A stretch of 64,000 nt of DNA from Saccharomonospora marina XMU15 (GTDB lineage: Bacteria > Actinomycetota > Actinomycetes > Mycobacteriales > Pseudonocardiaceae). The stretch spans positions 310,001 through 374,000 of the forward strand of contig NZ_CM001439.1 in the NCBI RefSeq assembly GCF_000244955.1, written 5' to 3'. The position numbers were made by a program, and so were the translations under genes. Positions within the stretch are counted from its first letter, which is position 1; every line of letters begins with the position of its first letter. The notes beneath the pieces were generated by a model. It saw nothing but the letters and a program-made list of their open reading frames with translations, did no database searches and was not told the DNA's origin. Of the stretch, positions 50,550-59,423 are shown piece by piece.

Positions 50550-51482
50550 TCAGAGCTTACGAAGTCGCACGCGGTTGATCGCGTGGTCGGCATCCTTGCG
50601 CAGCACCAGGGTGGCGCGCGGTCTGGTGGGTCGGATGTTCTCGATCAGGTTCGGCTCGTTGATCGTCTTCCACAGATGCCGTGCCTCGATCCTGGCTTCG
50701 TCGTCCGGCAGGCTGGCGAAGTGGTGAAAGTGCGAGTTGGGGTCGGCGAAGGCGGTGTGCCGCAACTCGAGGAACCGCTCCACATACCACTGCTCGATGT
50801 CCGCGGTGTGCGCGTCGACGTAGATGGAGAAGTCGAACAGGTCCGAGACCGTCAGCCGGGGGCCCGGTTGCAGCACGTTGAGCCCCTCCAGGATCAGGAT
50901 GTCCGGCCTGCGCACCACCTGTTCCTCGCCGGGAAGGATGTCGTAGGCCAGGTGGGAGTAGACGGGTGCACGGACCTCGTCGGCGCCGGACTTGACGTCG
51001 GTGACGAAACGCAGCAGCGCCCTTCGGTCGTAGCTTTCCGGAAAGCCCTTCCTGTGCATGATCCCCCTGCGCACCAGTTCGGCGCGGGGGTGGAGGAAGC
51101 CGTCGGTGGTGACCAGGTCCACCCGAGGATGGTCGGGCCAGCGGGCCAGCAGGGTGCGCAGGATGCGGGCGGTGGTGGACTTGCCGACCGCGACACTGCC
51201 CGCGATGCCGATGACGAACGGCACCTTCGTGCCGTGGACGTCGTCGCCGAGGAACGTCGTCGTCGCCTCGTGCAGCCGCTGCCGCGCCGCCACCTGCAGG
51301 TTGATGAGCCGGGAGAGTGGCAGGTACACCTCGGCGACCTCGGTGAGGTCGATCTTCTCGCCGAGCCCTCGCAGCCGCACCAGTTCGTCGGCCGTAAGCG
51401 GCAGCGGGGTGGAGCGGCGCAGCTCACGCCACTGATCACGCTGCAGCTCGACATAGGGGCTCAGCTCACGGACCCGTGGCAT
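50550..51482 (-). CDS. coaA: type I pantothenate kinase
   Basis: The 310-residue product matches bacterial CoaA over its full length: Walker [10 protein letters not shown] (95-103), [27 protein letters not shown] and [13 protein letters not shown]. It phosphorylates pantothenate, the first committed step of coenzyme A synthesis. ATG 51482 is preceded by AAGGAG. It is upstream of, and on the same strand as, the SARP gene, with a 64-bp gap. Confidence 0.96.
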   Translation of the reverse strand: MPRVRELSPYVELQRDQWRELRRSTPLPLTADELVRLRGLGEKIDLTEVAEVYLPLSRLINLQVAARQRLHEATTTFLGDDVHGTKVPFVIGIAGSVAVGKSTTARILRTLLARWPDHPRVDLVTTDGFLHPRAELVRRGIMHRKGFPESYDRRALLRFVTDVKSGADEVRAPVYSHLAYDILPGEEQVVRRPDILILEGLNVLQPGPRLTVSDLFDFSIYVDAHTADIEQWYVERFLELRHTAFADPNSHFHHFASLPDDEARIEARHLWKTINEPNLIENIRPTRPRATLVLRKDADHAINRVRLRKL

Positions 51483-51618
51483 ACGCTCACTCCTTGCCCG
51501 TCGGTGGGCCAGCGCCGTACATCTGCGTAACCGCAGATTCAACGTTAGGTCGGTTGCCCGATAAACCGACTGTGACCTTCTCCACGCCGCTGCCGGTGGG
51601 CGTGGACTCCGAACGGGC

Positions 51619-51642
51619 GACTCCCGTGCGGTGGCGGGAGTC
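51619..51642. repeat. palindromic intergenic repeat related to the one at 47.7 kb
   Basis: Arms GACTCCCG (51619-51626) and CGGGAGTC (51635-51642) are separated by TGCGGTGG and followed by ACG. Compare with the GCTCCCG...CGGGAGC hairpin at 47695-47714. Confidence 0.5.
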
Positions 51643-51650
51643 ACGCCGAG

Positions 51651-51684
51651 GCCGCCGATACCGCGAAGCTGCGGTACCGGCGGC
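51651..51684 (-). terminator. hairpin terminator downstream of the AhpD-like gene
   Basis: Arms GCCGCCGATACCGC (51651-51664) and GCGGTACCGGCGGC (51671-51684), one mismatch in 14, surround a 6-nt loop. It lies 39 bp beyond the stop of the minus-strand carboxymuconolactone-decarboxylase-type gene. Confidence 0.75.
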
Positions 51685-51722
51685 CTGAGCGGCCTGAGCC
51701 TTACGTCGGCGAACTCGGCCGT

Positions 51723-52274
51723 TCACCTGTTCGCACGTGTCGGGCCTGCCTCCTGCGGCGGATCGGGTTCGACTCCGGCGACGAGGTTGAACGCCCCCGT
51801 CATCAGGTTGAGCGCCACCAGTCCGACGACATCGGCGATGACCCGATCGCTCCAGCCGTGGTCACGCAGTGCCGCCACGTCGGCGCCGGTGATGGCGGCG
51901 GGCTCGGCCAGCACCCGCACCGCGAAGGCGATGAGGGTTGCCTCCGCTGCGTCGGTGGCGGTCGCCTGACGGGCCAGTGCGATGTCGGTCTCGCTCAACC
52001 CCGCCTCGCGCCCGGCTTCGGTGTGGGCCCGCAGGCAGGTGCCGCAGCCGAGCCATTCCTGCAGTGCGAGGGAGAGCTTCTCACTCAGCGCGCGCGGGAT
52101 CTTGACCCGCTTCACCGCCCGCGACAGCTCGAGGTAGCCCCGCAGCAGTGCAGGCGAATGCGCCATCGTGGCGACCATGTCCCCCACGGAACCGCGGCGG
52201 CCGATGATGTCTTCGAGTAGCTCGCGTGACCGGTCGGGGGCCTTTGCCGGGTCGAGTGGTCGCAGGTTTCGCAT
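51723..52274 (-). CDS. carboxymuconolactone decarboxylase/AhpD-like protein
   Basis: The 183-residue all-helical protein has the AhpD-type redox motif CGTCLRAH (Cys77, Cys80, His84) with Glu73 upstream. This suggests thiol-based peroxidase activity rather than lactone decarboxylation. ATG 52274 has GGAGGA upstream. It starts 28 bp after the stop of the MFS gene and is probably co-transcribed with it, downstream of CsoR-like operators. Confidence 0.88.
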   Translation of the reverse strand: MRNLRPLDPAKAPDRSRELLEDIIGRRGSVGDMVATMAHSPALLRGYLELSRAVKRVKIPRALSEKLSLALQEWLGCGTCLRAHTEAGREAGLSETDIALARQATATDAAEATLIAFAVRVLAEPAAITGADVAALRDHGWSDRVIADVVGLVALNLMTGAFNLVAGVEPDPPQEAGPTRANR

Positions 52275-52302
52275 GACGTCCTCCCTGAAGTGGGCCGCGC
52301 CG

Positions 52303-53748
52303 TTACGCGAGGCTGTCCACGCTGTCGGCGCCGCTGGGCTGTGACGGCGCCGCCGTGCGGCGGCCGCGCAGCGTCGCTCCCGCGAGGAGCGCACCGGCGA
52401 CGGCGATACCGGCCGCGCCGAGGAAGGCGGCGGATATACCGTCGGTCAGCGCTTCGGGTTCACCGAGCCTGCCCGCACCCAGCGACGTGGCGAGTGCGGT
52501 CATCGCGGCCAACCCCAGCGCGGAGCCGATCTGGTAGCTGGTGTTGACGATGCCGGATGCGAGACCGCCCTCCTCGGGCCGGGCGCTGGAGATCGCGGTA
52601 CCCAGCGACGGGACGAACGCCAGCGCCATGCCTGTCGCGGTGACCAGCGAGGCGGGCAGCACGTCCGCCCAGAAGCTGCCGGTGGGACGCACGAACGACA
52701 GCCACACCAGACCCAGCGCCAGTACCACGAGCCCGGCGACGACCATCGGCTTGGCACCGAAGCGAGCCATCAGCCGGGGGGCGACCGCGATCATGATCAC
52801 CATGATGATCGTGGTTGTCGGCAGCAGCGCCGATCCGCTCGCGAACGCGCCGAGTCCGAGCACCTGCTGCAGGTAGAGGTTGAGGAAGAACCACATCGGG
52901 ATCCACGCAGCGCCCAGCAGCAACTGAGCGAGGTTGGCCGCGCCGAGGTTCGGCGTGCCGAAGATGCCCAGCCGTACCAACGGTGCGCGGCGCTTGGCCT
53001 GCATGGCAAGGAAAACGCCGAGCAGCGCCACGGCGAGGACGAGCCCGATCACGGTTTCGGCCGATCCCCAACCTGCCTCGGGTGCGCGCACGATCGCGTA
53101 CACGCCCACGGCGAGGCCCGCGGTCACGGTCACCGCCCCGAGCACGTCCGTGGAGCCTCGCCTGCTCGCGCCGGCAGGCATCAGCGCCGGGGTGGCGGCC
53201 AGCACGATCAGTGCGATCGGGATGTTGATGTAGAAGACCCACGGCCAGTCGATGTACTCGGTGATCACGCCGCCGAGGAAGACACCCGCCGTGCCGCCCG
53301 CGGGCGCGGCGGCTCCGTAGAGTGAAAGGGCCTTGGTCAACTCCCTGGGATTGCCGCCGAAGAGCATCATCAGCAGGGTGAGCGCGGCGGGAGCGATGAG
53401 TGCGGCGCCGACGCCCTGCAGCGCCCTGCCCGCCAGTTCCACCCAGATCGCGCCTGCCGCTCCTGCCACCGCCGAACCCGCCAGCAGGACGAGCCAGCCG
53501 ATGTTGAACACCCGGCGGGCGCCCAGCAGGTCGGACAGCCTGCCGCCGAGCAGCAGCAGACCGCCGAAGGCGATCACGTAGGCGTTGAACACCCAGGACA
53601 GGTTTTCCTGGGAGAAGCCGAGATCGGCCTGGATGCGCGGTAGTGCGACACCGATGATCGAGGTGTCCATGATCACCATGAACTGTGCGGTGGCGATGAG
53701 CAGCAGTGCCCACCACCGCCTACTGCTTCGAGATTCCACTGTCGACAT
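52303..53748 (-). CDS. DHA2-family (EmrB/QacA) drug:H+ antiporter
   Basis: The 481-residue protein has 14 helices. Motif A GGRLSDLLGARR and the antiporter motif C region (PAGGTAGVFLGGVITEYIDWPWVFYINIPI; core WPWVFYINIP) identify the DHA2 family. It exports drugs or other toxic organics. ATG 53748 is chosen; ATG 53760 is an alternative that overlaps the first operator. Together with the AhpD-like gene it forms a two-gene operon behind three CsoR-like sites, suggesting metal- or thiol-stress control. Confidence 0.93.
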   Translation of the reverse strand: MSTVESRSSRRWWALLLIATAQFMVIMDTSIIGVALPRIQADLGFSQENLSWVFNAYVIAFGGLLLLGGRLSDLLGARRVFNIGWLVLLAGSAVAGAAGAIWVELAGRALQGVGAALIAPAALTLLMMLFGGNPRELTKALSLYGAAAPAGGTAGVFLGGVITEYIDWPWVFYINIPIALIVLAATPALMPAGASRRGSTDVLGAVTVTAGLAVGVYAIVRAPEAGWGSAETVIGLVLAVALLGVFLAMQAKRRAPLVRLGIFGTPNLGAANLAQLLLGAAWIPMWFFLNLYLQQVLGLGAFASGSALLPTTTIIMVIMIAVAPRLMARFGAKPMVVAGLVVLALGLVWLSFVRPTGSFWADVLPASLVTATGMALAFVPSLGTAISSARPEEGGLASGIVNTSYQIGSALGLAAMTALATSLGAGRLGEPEALTDGISAAFLGAAGIAVAGALLAGATLRGRRTAAPSQPSGADSVDSLA

Positions 53749-53758
53749 CGTTAACTCC

Positions 53759-53775
53759 ATACCGGTTAGGGGTAT
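53759..53775. promoter_or_regulatory. CsoR-like operator A
   Basis: ATACCGGTTAGGGGTAT has ATACC/GGTAT arms around seven bases. It abuts the MFS start codon. The pattern resembles the GC-tract operators of CsoR/RcnR-family copper or nickel sensors. Confidence 0.45.
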
Positions 53776-53809
53776 CAAGGCACCGGTGAACCTAGCACCG
53801 AAGTGTTCG

Positions 53810-53826
53810 ATACGCCAGGGGGGTAT
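53810..53826. promoter_or_regulatory. CsoR-like operator B
   Basis: Read on the minus strand, ATACCCCCCTGGCGTAT. It has the same 17-bp size and TACCCCCC tract as CsoR sites, and lies 62 bp upstream of the MFS start. Confidence 0.5.
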
Positions 53827-53922
53827 GCCTGTAGATCGGCCGCGGGCGGCGTCGCCGGTCGTTCGCGCAGGGGCTTCCCGGTGAGGTTCGAACCGGTCAT
53901 CCCCTACCTCGGTGGCGGCACA

Positions 53923-53939
53923 CTACCCCCGTACGGTAT
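53923..53939. promoter_or_regulatory. CsoR-like operator C overlapping the -10 region of the His-rich protein gene
   Basis: CTACCCCCGTACGGTAT resembles TACCCTACGGGGGTAT-type CsoR sites. It overlaps TATACAT (53937-53943), a good -10 box for the gene starting at 54026. Confidence 0.5.
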
Positions 53940-54025
53940 ACATCTGTGGCAGTGCGCACCCGATGACGGGCGCGGGGTAGGAGTCGATCGCCTCGGTACG
54001 GCGGTCTGCGAATGCGAGGATTGAC

Positions 54026-54982
54026 ATGAACACTGCCGTGAAGCTCAGCGCCTACGGTGCGGCGCTCGTTCTCCTTGCCGGTGGCGGTTACGCGATCGGT
54101 GCCGGTATCGGTCCGCTCGGGAGCGAGGACGGCAGCTTCGTCGGCCACGGCAGCGAGCACGGGCAGGCCGACGGCGACGCCGCGAACAGCGCGCGGCCGA
54201 GCGAGTCCGCGGGGCTGGCCTCGGCCGCGGGCGGCTACACGTTCAGTCCTGTCACCACGACGCTGACACGCGCCGCCACCACCGACTTCGCCTTCCGCAT
54301 CACCGGCAGCGACGGCGCACCCGTCACCCGGTTCGACGTCGAACACTCCAAGCGGATGCACCTGATCGTCGTGCGGCGCGACGGCGTGGACTTCCAGCAC
54401 GCTCACCCGGAAATGGCGGCGGACGGTACCTGGACGGTCCCGTTGAAGCCCGCGCACGCGGGCAGCTACCGGGCGTTCGCCGACTTCACGCCGGCAGGAG
54501 GCGAGCCGACCACCCTGGGCTTCGACGTGGCCGTGCCGGGACAGTTCCGGCCCTTGGACCACGAACCGTCGCGGGTGGCGGAGGCGGACGGCTACCAGGT
54601 GCGTCTCGACGGCGACCTCGTGCCGGGTAAGACCTCGAAGGTGACGCTCAGCATCACCTCACGCGGCAGGCAGATCCGCGACCTGCAGCCGTATCTGGAC
54701 GCCTACGGTCACCTGGTCGCGCTACGGGACGGGGATCTCGCATACCTGCACGTCCACCCGGACGGCTCGCCCGGCGACCGCGGCGCCAAGCCCGGCCCCG
54801 AGGTCACCTTCCACGTCGAGGTGCCCTCGGCAGGGACCTACCGGCTGTTCTTCGAGTTCCAGCACGGCGGCAAGGTGCGCGGCGCCGCGTTCACGGTGCG
54901 TTCGGCAGCCGCCGTGCCGACCTCCACTTCGAAGCCCGCGCACTCCACGGAAGCCGAGCACGGCCACGGTGGTCACGGCTGA
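54026..54982 (+). CDS. exported histidine-rich protein, probable metal binding
   Basis: The 318-residue product has an N-terminal signal or anchor helix (about 6-26). Two similar modules follow, each with a HL-hydrophobic-R-D ... H-x-H-P motif: MHLIVVRRDGVDFQHAHP (about 112-129) and HLVALRDGDLAYLHVHP (about 230-246). The C-terminus is a His/Gly-rich tail (EAEHGHGGHG). This family occurs near copper-handling genes in actinobacteria. Duplicated HxHP motifs suggest extracytoplasmic metal binding. ATG 54026. The upstream CsoR-like site supports copper-linked expression. No enzyme motif is seen. Confidence 0.8.
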   Translation: MNTAVKLSAYGAALVLLAGGGYAIGAGIGPLGSEDGSFVGHGSEHGQADGDAANSARPSESAGLASAAGGYTFSPVTTTLTRAATTDFAFRITGSDGAPVTRFDVEHSKRMHLIVVRRDGVDFQHAHPEMAADGTWTVPLKPAHAGSYRAFADFTPAGGEPTTLGFDVAVPGQFRPLDHEPSRVAEADGYQVRLDGDLVPGKTSKVTLSITSRGRQIRDLQPYLDAYGHLVALRDGDLAYLHVHPDGSPGDRGAKPGPEVTFHVEVPSAGTYRLFFEFQHGGKVRGAAFTVRSAAAVPTSTSKPAHSTEAEHGHGGHG

Positions 54983-54994
54983 GTGCCTGCGGCG

Positions 54995-55609
54995 TCAGCC
55001 GCGTTCGAAGACCTCCGCCCAGGCGGCCGCCACCTGCCTGGCGCACGTCATCGGCGAGATGCCGCCCACGCCGGTGCCGAGGCCGGGCATGGCGATGGTC
55101 TGTACGGCCTCGCTGATCTCGACGCCGTGCTCGAACCTGCCGTCGCGCCAGAGTTGGAAGACCGCTCGAGCGGCCAGGTAGGGGTGTACGGAGTCCTCCG
55201 CAAGCCGCTCGCCAGGCTCCCGCATCGTCGGCGCACTGATCAACCACTCGGGGGCCACTTCGCCGGTCGGCACCACCACCGCCTCCCCGATCGGCAGTTC
55301 GCCGCCGTGGTAGGCCAGCACGGTGCTGCGCACCTGCTGTTCGATGCCGGGGAAGGCCCTGGCGTAGACGGCGTCGATGCCGCCGCGCATCCAGCCGTAG
55401 GAGTTCGCAGGGCTCACCACCGCCTGCGCGGCCACGTCGAGTACCGAGCCGTGGTGGACGTGCACCGAACCCGAAACCGTGTCGCGTACCGTTTGCCAAG
55501 CTCTCGCCAACGGCTCGTCGACCGCGCACAGCACCAGCTCTGGCAAGTGCGGTGGAGTGGCTGCCGTGTCGGACCCGTTTCGTGCCTGCGTGCCTGATTC
55601 GGCGGTCAC
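54995..55609 (-). CDS. macro domain protein (ADP-ribose binding)
   Basis: The product is about 204 residues. The macro-domain core shows SVLDVAAQAVVSPANSYGWMRGGIDAVYARAFP (core SPANSYGWMRGGID) with Asn69 and Gly76-Gly77-x-Asp79, then TMREPGERLAEDSVHPYLAARAVFQL and the phosphate loop MPGLGTGVGGI. It probably binds or hydrolyses ADP-ribose derivatives. The start is uncertain: GTG 55609 has a weak RBS, and the frame is open to 55705, overlapping pheA. It is convergent with the His-rich protein gene (12 bp apart). Confidence 0.85.
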   Translation of the reverse strand: MTAESGTQARNGSDTAATPPHLPELVLCAVDEPLARAWQTVRDTVSGSVHVHHGSVLDVAAQAVVSPANSYGWMRGGIDAVYARAFPGIEQQVRSTVLAYHGGELPIGEAVVVPTGEVAPEWLISAPTMREPGERLAEDSVHPYLAARAVFQLWRDGRFEHGVEISEAVQTIAMPGLGTGVGGISPMTCARQVAAAWAEVFERG

Positions 55610-55698
55610 AACTACAGCATCGCAAAAAACGTGGCGCCTGGTAACCGCTGGTCCTACCGGCCATGCGAGTGACAGTGGTCTCACCGTAGCCTTGCCTG

Positions 55699-56607
55699 GT
55701 GTCACGGATCGCCTATTTCGGACCTCAGGGAACCTTCACCGAGCAGGCCGCGCGCCGACTCGCGGCCGACGACGAACTGTTCCCGGTGGAGACGATCTCG
55801 GCAGCGCTGACCGCCGTCCGCAAGGGCGAGGCCGCCGGTGCCTGCGTGCCCGTCGAGAACTCGGTGGAGGGTGCCGTCACCGCGACGCTCGACGGGCTCG
55901 CCGAGGACGCTCCACTCGTGGCCGTGGCGGAGGAACTGCTGGCCGTGCACTTCAGCGTGCTCACCCGCGACGACGTGGAGACCGTGGGCACGGTCGCCAG
56001 CCACCCGCACGCCCTCGCCCAGGTCAGTCAGTGGCTCGCGGCCAACCTTCCGCAGGCCCGCACCGTCGTCGCGTCGTCGACGGCGGCGGCCGCCGTGGCC
56101 GTGCAACGAGGGGAGTACGACGCCGCTGTCGCCGCTCCGGTTGCCGTCGAGCACTACCCGCTACGCGTACTGGCCACCGGTGTCGCCGACGTGCCGGACG
56201 CACGGACGCGGTTCCTGCTGCTGCGCCCGCCGGGCACGCTTGCCGAGCCCACCGGATGCGACCGCACCTCGATCGTGGCCGCGGCGGCCAACCGCACCGG
56301 CGCACTCGCCGAACTGCTCACCGAACTGGCGTTTCGCGGCATCAACCTCACGCGACTGGACGCGCGCCCGATCAAAGGCAATTTCGGTCTCTACCGGTTC
56401 TTCATCGACTTCGAGGGCCATATCTTCGAACCGAGGATCGGTGACGCGCTCGCAGCGCTTCGCCGCCGCTGCAACAACGTCCGCTTTCTCGGCTCGCACC
56501 CGAGGGCGGACGGGGTGGCCGCGACGGTCGAGCAGGGAGCGGCCAACCAGGACTTCGTGAACGCGGCAGACTGGGTCGCCGCCGTGAGAAGGGGAGAACT
56601 GGCGTGA
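55699..56607 (+). CDS. pheA: prephenate dehydratase
   Basis: The 302-residue monofunctional enzyme converts prephenate to phenylpyruvate in phenylalanine synthesis. The catalytic domain covers 1-180 with FGPQGTFTEQAA, PVENSVEGAV and the catalytic TRF motif (Thr170-Arg171-Phe172). An ACT regulatory domain (about 185-265) includes NRTGALAELLTELAFRGINLTRLDARP (core GALAELL) and ESRP-like residues for Phe feedback. GTG 55699. The stop overlaps the phosphatase start by 4 bp, as in the equivalent M. tuberculosis pair Rv3838c/Rv3837c. Confidence 0.96.
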   Translation: MSRIAYFGPQGTFTEQAARRLAADDELFPVETISAALTAVRKGEAAGACVPVENSVEGAVTATLDGLAEDAPLVAVAEELLAVHFSVLTRDDVETVGTVASHPHALAQVSQWLAANLPQARTVVASSTAAAAVAVQRGEYDAAVAAPVAVEHYPLRVLATGVADVPDARTRFLLLRPPGTLAEPTGCDRTSIVAAAANRTGALAELLTELAFRGINLTRLDARPIKGNFGLYRFFIDFEGHIFEPRIGDALAALRRRCNNVRFLGSHPRADGVAATVEQGAANQDFVNAADWVAAVRRGELA

Positions 56608-57224
56608 GGCTCTACCTGGTACGGCACGCGCAGAGCACCGCCAACGTGCTGCGGACGCTGAACACCGCGTTGCCGGGACCACCGCTGACCGACCTGGGCA
56701 GGCAGCAGGCGCAGGCACTGGCGAAGCGGTTGGGCGAGGAGCCGGTCGCGGCCGTCTACGCATCCCACGCGATCCGGGCGCAGCAGACGGCCCAGCCGCT
56801 GGCCGAAGCGTTGTCCACGGAGGTCAACCCGCTCGACGGGGTGCACGAGGTGAACGTCGGCGATCTGGAGGACCGCGGCGACCCGGAGGCGATCGAAACC
56901 TACTTCAAGGTCGTGCACCCGTGGACCCAGGGCGATCTCAGCCCTTCCATGCCGGGTGGGGAGAGCGGGCACGAGGTACGCGAACGGTTCCTCGGCGCGG
57001 TCGAGCGGCTGCGCGGCCTGCACGCGGAGCAACACGCCGACGGGGTAGTCGTCGTGGTCAGTCACGGCGGCGCGATCAGGCTCGGTGCCGAATGGATGTC
57101 GCGCAACGTCACCTCGGAGGTCGCCGACAAGGGTCTGCTGCCCAACACCGGAATCGTGCGGCTGGAGGCGTTGCCCGACGGTGGCTGGCACTGCCATGAC
57201 TGGGCGGGTATGGCGCTGGGTTGA
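56604..57224 (+). CDS. histidine phosphatase (phosphoglycerate-mutase-like, gpm2 type)
   Basis: The 206-residue product has the RHA catalytic motif (Arg7, His8) and second His in VVVSHGGAIRLG; Glu in DGVHEVNVGDLE is the likely acid. It is cofactor-independent of the dPGM dimer type and probably a phosphatase on a small metabolite. GTG 56604 overlaps the pheA stop. The conserved pairing with pheA suggests a house-keeping role, not proven. Confidence 0.92.
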   Translation: MRLYLVRHAQSTANVLRTLNTALPGPPLTDLGRQQAQALAKRLGEEPVAAVYASHAIRAQQTAQPLAEALSTEVNPLDGVHEVNVGDLEDRGDPEAIETYFKVVHPWTQGDLSPSMPGGESGHEVRERFLGAVERLRGLHAEQHADGVVVVVSHGGAIRLGAEWMSRNVTSEVADKGLLPNTGIVRLEALPDGGWHCHDWAGMALG

Positions 57225-57322
57225 GCAACCGAGGGCTTCGACAATTACTCACTTGATCGAGGGCAACCCTGTGTGTATCTCACTCGTCCATCGGGTAGCC
57301 ACCATTCCCGAGGAGGCGAGTG

Positions 57323-58000
57323 ATGACCAGGAAGCGCGTCGCAAGCCCGGCCGTGGCGCTGGTGGCCACCGGGGTGGCCGCGGTGCTCGGCCTCGCAGGC
57401 TGCGGTGGCGGCGCACAGAACACGGCGGGTTCGGCGCAGTCGCCGGTTCAGTCGCGGCCGAGTGACCAGCGTACCACGCAGGCGCAGCCCACAGCTGAAA
57501 CCGAGGCCGACCCCACGACCAGCGAGTCGGTGCGGGGAAGTGGCACGCCCGCGCAGGGCGGGCCCGCGCCGTGCCGGTCGGCGGAGCTGGCACTTTCGCT
57601 GGGGCGTGGTTCCGCCGCGGCAGGTACCTACTACCGGCCGCTGCGGTTCACCAACGAGGGCGACGACCGGTGCGTGTTGCGCGGCTTCCCCGGCGTCTCC
57701 TACGTCGCGGGGGAGGACGGCCGCCAGGTGGGCCCGGCCGCGGGACGGGAAGGGCCCAAGGGCGACCCGGTTTCGCTCGGACCGGGCGAGGTCGCCCACG
57801 CCGTGGTGGGGTTCGTGCAGGTCCGCAACTACGACCCGGCCGCGTGCAAGCCGACACCGGTGCGCGGGCTACGCGTGTACCCACCAGGAGAAACCGGGGC
57901 CAAGTACATCGAGGCACCAGGCACCGGCTGTGCGAGCGACGACATCCCCGGCAACCAGTTGACAGTGCGTACCGTCGAACCCGGCCCCGGTGGCGCCTGA
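57323..58000 (+). CDS. DUF4232 lipoprotein
   Basis: The 225-residue product has a lipoprotein signal with lipobox L-A-G-C (Cys27). A Thr/Ser/Glu-rich linker leads to a beta-rich DUF4232 domain (about 85-220) with PCRSAELALSLG, RFTNEGDDRCVLRGFPGV and later paired cysteines (AACKP, TGCAS). Surface anchored; function unknown. ATG 57323 has GAGGAGG upstream. It converges with the MFS gene at a 3-bp distance. Confidence 0.88.
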   Translation: MTRKRVASPAVALVATGVAAVLGLAGCGGGAQNTAGSAQSPVQSRPSDQRTTQAQPTAETEADPTTSESVRGSGTPAQGGPAPCRSAELALSLGRGSAAAGTYYRPLRFTNEGDDRCVLRGFPGVSYVAGEDGRQVGPAAGREGPKGDPVSLGPGEVAHAVVGFVQVRNYDPAACKPTPVRGLRVYPPGETGAKYIEAPGTGCASDDIPGNQLTVRTVEPGPGGA

Positions 58001-58003
58001 TCG

Positions 58004-59191
58004 TCATCGGCGCACGGCCAGCGCCGCGGCCGCGGCGAGGGCGAGCTGCGACAGCCCCGACACCACGAACGTCGCACTGGAGGTGCCCAATGCGTCGGTG
58101 AGCACGCCACCAAGCAACGCGCCCGCGGGGATGGCACCCCACACCACGGTTCGCCACACTCCGAGCACCCTGCCGAGCAACTCGCTCGGTACCAGCACGT
58201 GCCTCGCCGTCGCGAGCATGACGTTGACGGTCACGATCGCCGCCGCGAACACCGCGAACAGCACAGCGGAAAGCACCGCATCCTCACTGGCCCCCATGGC
58301 GATGAAGGCTGTGCCCGACACCGCGATGCCGCCCGCGAGTACACCGCGCCTGCCGATCCTGTCGAGCAATCGGGTGGCCGCCGCCGCGCCGGCGAGCCCG
58401 CCGATCCCGCCCACGAAGGCGAACACACCGAAGGCGGCCTCGCTCAGACCGAGGTCCTGCAACGCGTAGAGCACGAGCTGTGCCTGCGCCAACTCGGTGG
58501 TGAAGCTGAGGAGCCCGGCGAAGACGAGCAGCCTGAGCAGCACCGGGCTGCTGCGCAGCCAGCGGAACCCGCTGGCGACATCGGCACGCACCCCCGAAGC
58601 CGGAGTCTGCCTGGCGGGCGGGCGGTAGCTGCCCGCCATAGCCAGCAGCAGTGCCGCGCCCAGCGCGAACGCCGCTGAGTTGAGCAGGAACGGGAAAGCG
58701 GCGAACACCGCGAACGTCACGCTGCCCACGGGCCCGCCCACGAACGTCTGCCCGACGATCTCGGTGCCCTGCAACATGCTGTTCGCCCGCGAAAGACCCT
58801 TACCTCGCACCACGGCCGGAACCAGCACGTTGGTGGCGCTGTCGGCGACCGTCTCGGCGGCGCCGACCACAAGCGCCGCCGCGTAGACCACCCAGATCGA
58901 GGCGAACCCGAGATGCACGAGCAGCGCGGTGGCGGCCACCGTGACCGCCCGCACGGTGTTGGCGAGCACGATCGCCGTGCGCCTGTCGACCCGGTCCAGC
59001 AGCACGCCGGTCAGTAGCGCCAGCAGCAGCCACGGAAGGAACTGGGCCGCGGCGAGTCCAGCGATCAGCACCGGATCCCTGGTCAGGGTTGCCGCCAGCA
59101 GCGGAAATGCCACCTTGGTGATGCCGTCACCGAGGTTGCCCGCCGCGCTGGAGGCCAGCAGCCAGCCCAACCCGCCGCGCGTGCGAAGCAT
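58004..59191 (-). CDS. MFS transporter (MFS_3/enterobactin-exporter-like)
   Basis: The 395-residue protein has 12 helices. The N-terminus GWLLASSAAGNLGDGITKVAFPLLAATLT (core AAGNLGDGI) and motif A-like LLDRVDRRTAIV fit the MFS_3/EntS branch that exports siderophores or drugs. ATG 59191. It is convergent with the DUF4232 lipoprotein gene and downstream of, on the same strand as, the metallopeptidase. The substrate is unknown. Confidence 0.88.
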   Translation of the reverse strand: MLRTRGGLGWLLASSAAGNLGDGITKVAFPLLAATLTRDPVLIAGLAAAQFLPWLLLALLTGVLLDRVDRRTAIVLANTVRAVTVAATALLVHLGFASIWVVYAAALVVGAAETVADSATNVLVPAVVRGKGLSRANSMLQGTEIVGQTFVGGPVGSVTFAVFAAFPFLLNSAAFALGAALLLAMAGSYRPPARQTPASGVRADVASGFRWLRSSPVLLRLLVFAGLLSFTTELAQAQLVLYALQDLGLSEAAFGVFAFVGGIGGLAGAAAATRLLDRIGRRGVLAGGIAVSGTAFIAMGASEDAVLSAVLFAVFAAAIVTVNVMLATARHVLVPSELLGRVLGVWRTVVWGAIPAGALLGGVLTDALGTSSATFVVSGLSQLALAAAAALAVRR

Positions 59192-59423
59192 CAGCGACCG
59201 GGACCCGGCGCGGCATCCGCACCGGCCGTAGCGCGTGGCGGCGGCACGAAAGCTCCGATCGTACCCACGATCCCTGCCCGGCGGGACCGCGAGCGGCACG
59301 CGAGCAGGTGTGGCGCCTGCGGGTCAGCGCCGTGCGGGCCCAGGTGGCCGCCGGTGTCGTGGTCGGGCGAACCGCCGCGACAGCGGTACGGGATGCCCGG
59401 TTCGCCGCTCGTCAGAACTATCC

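Noticed and set aside
53883..53905. GGTTCGAAC string resembling a tRNA T-loop
   Set aside because: No acceptor, D or anticodon stem can be folded around it; similar GTTCGAA also occurs inside the espG-like coding region.
53803..54024. 73-codon open frame ahead of the His-rich protein gene
   Set aside because: It overlaps two candidate operators and a -10 box, has no ribosome-binding site and no recognisable domain.
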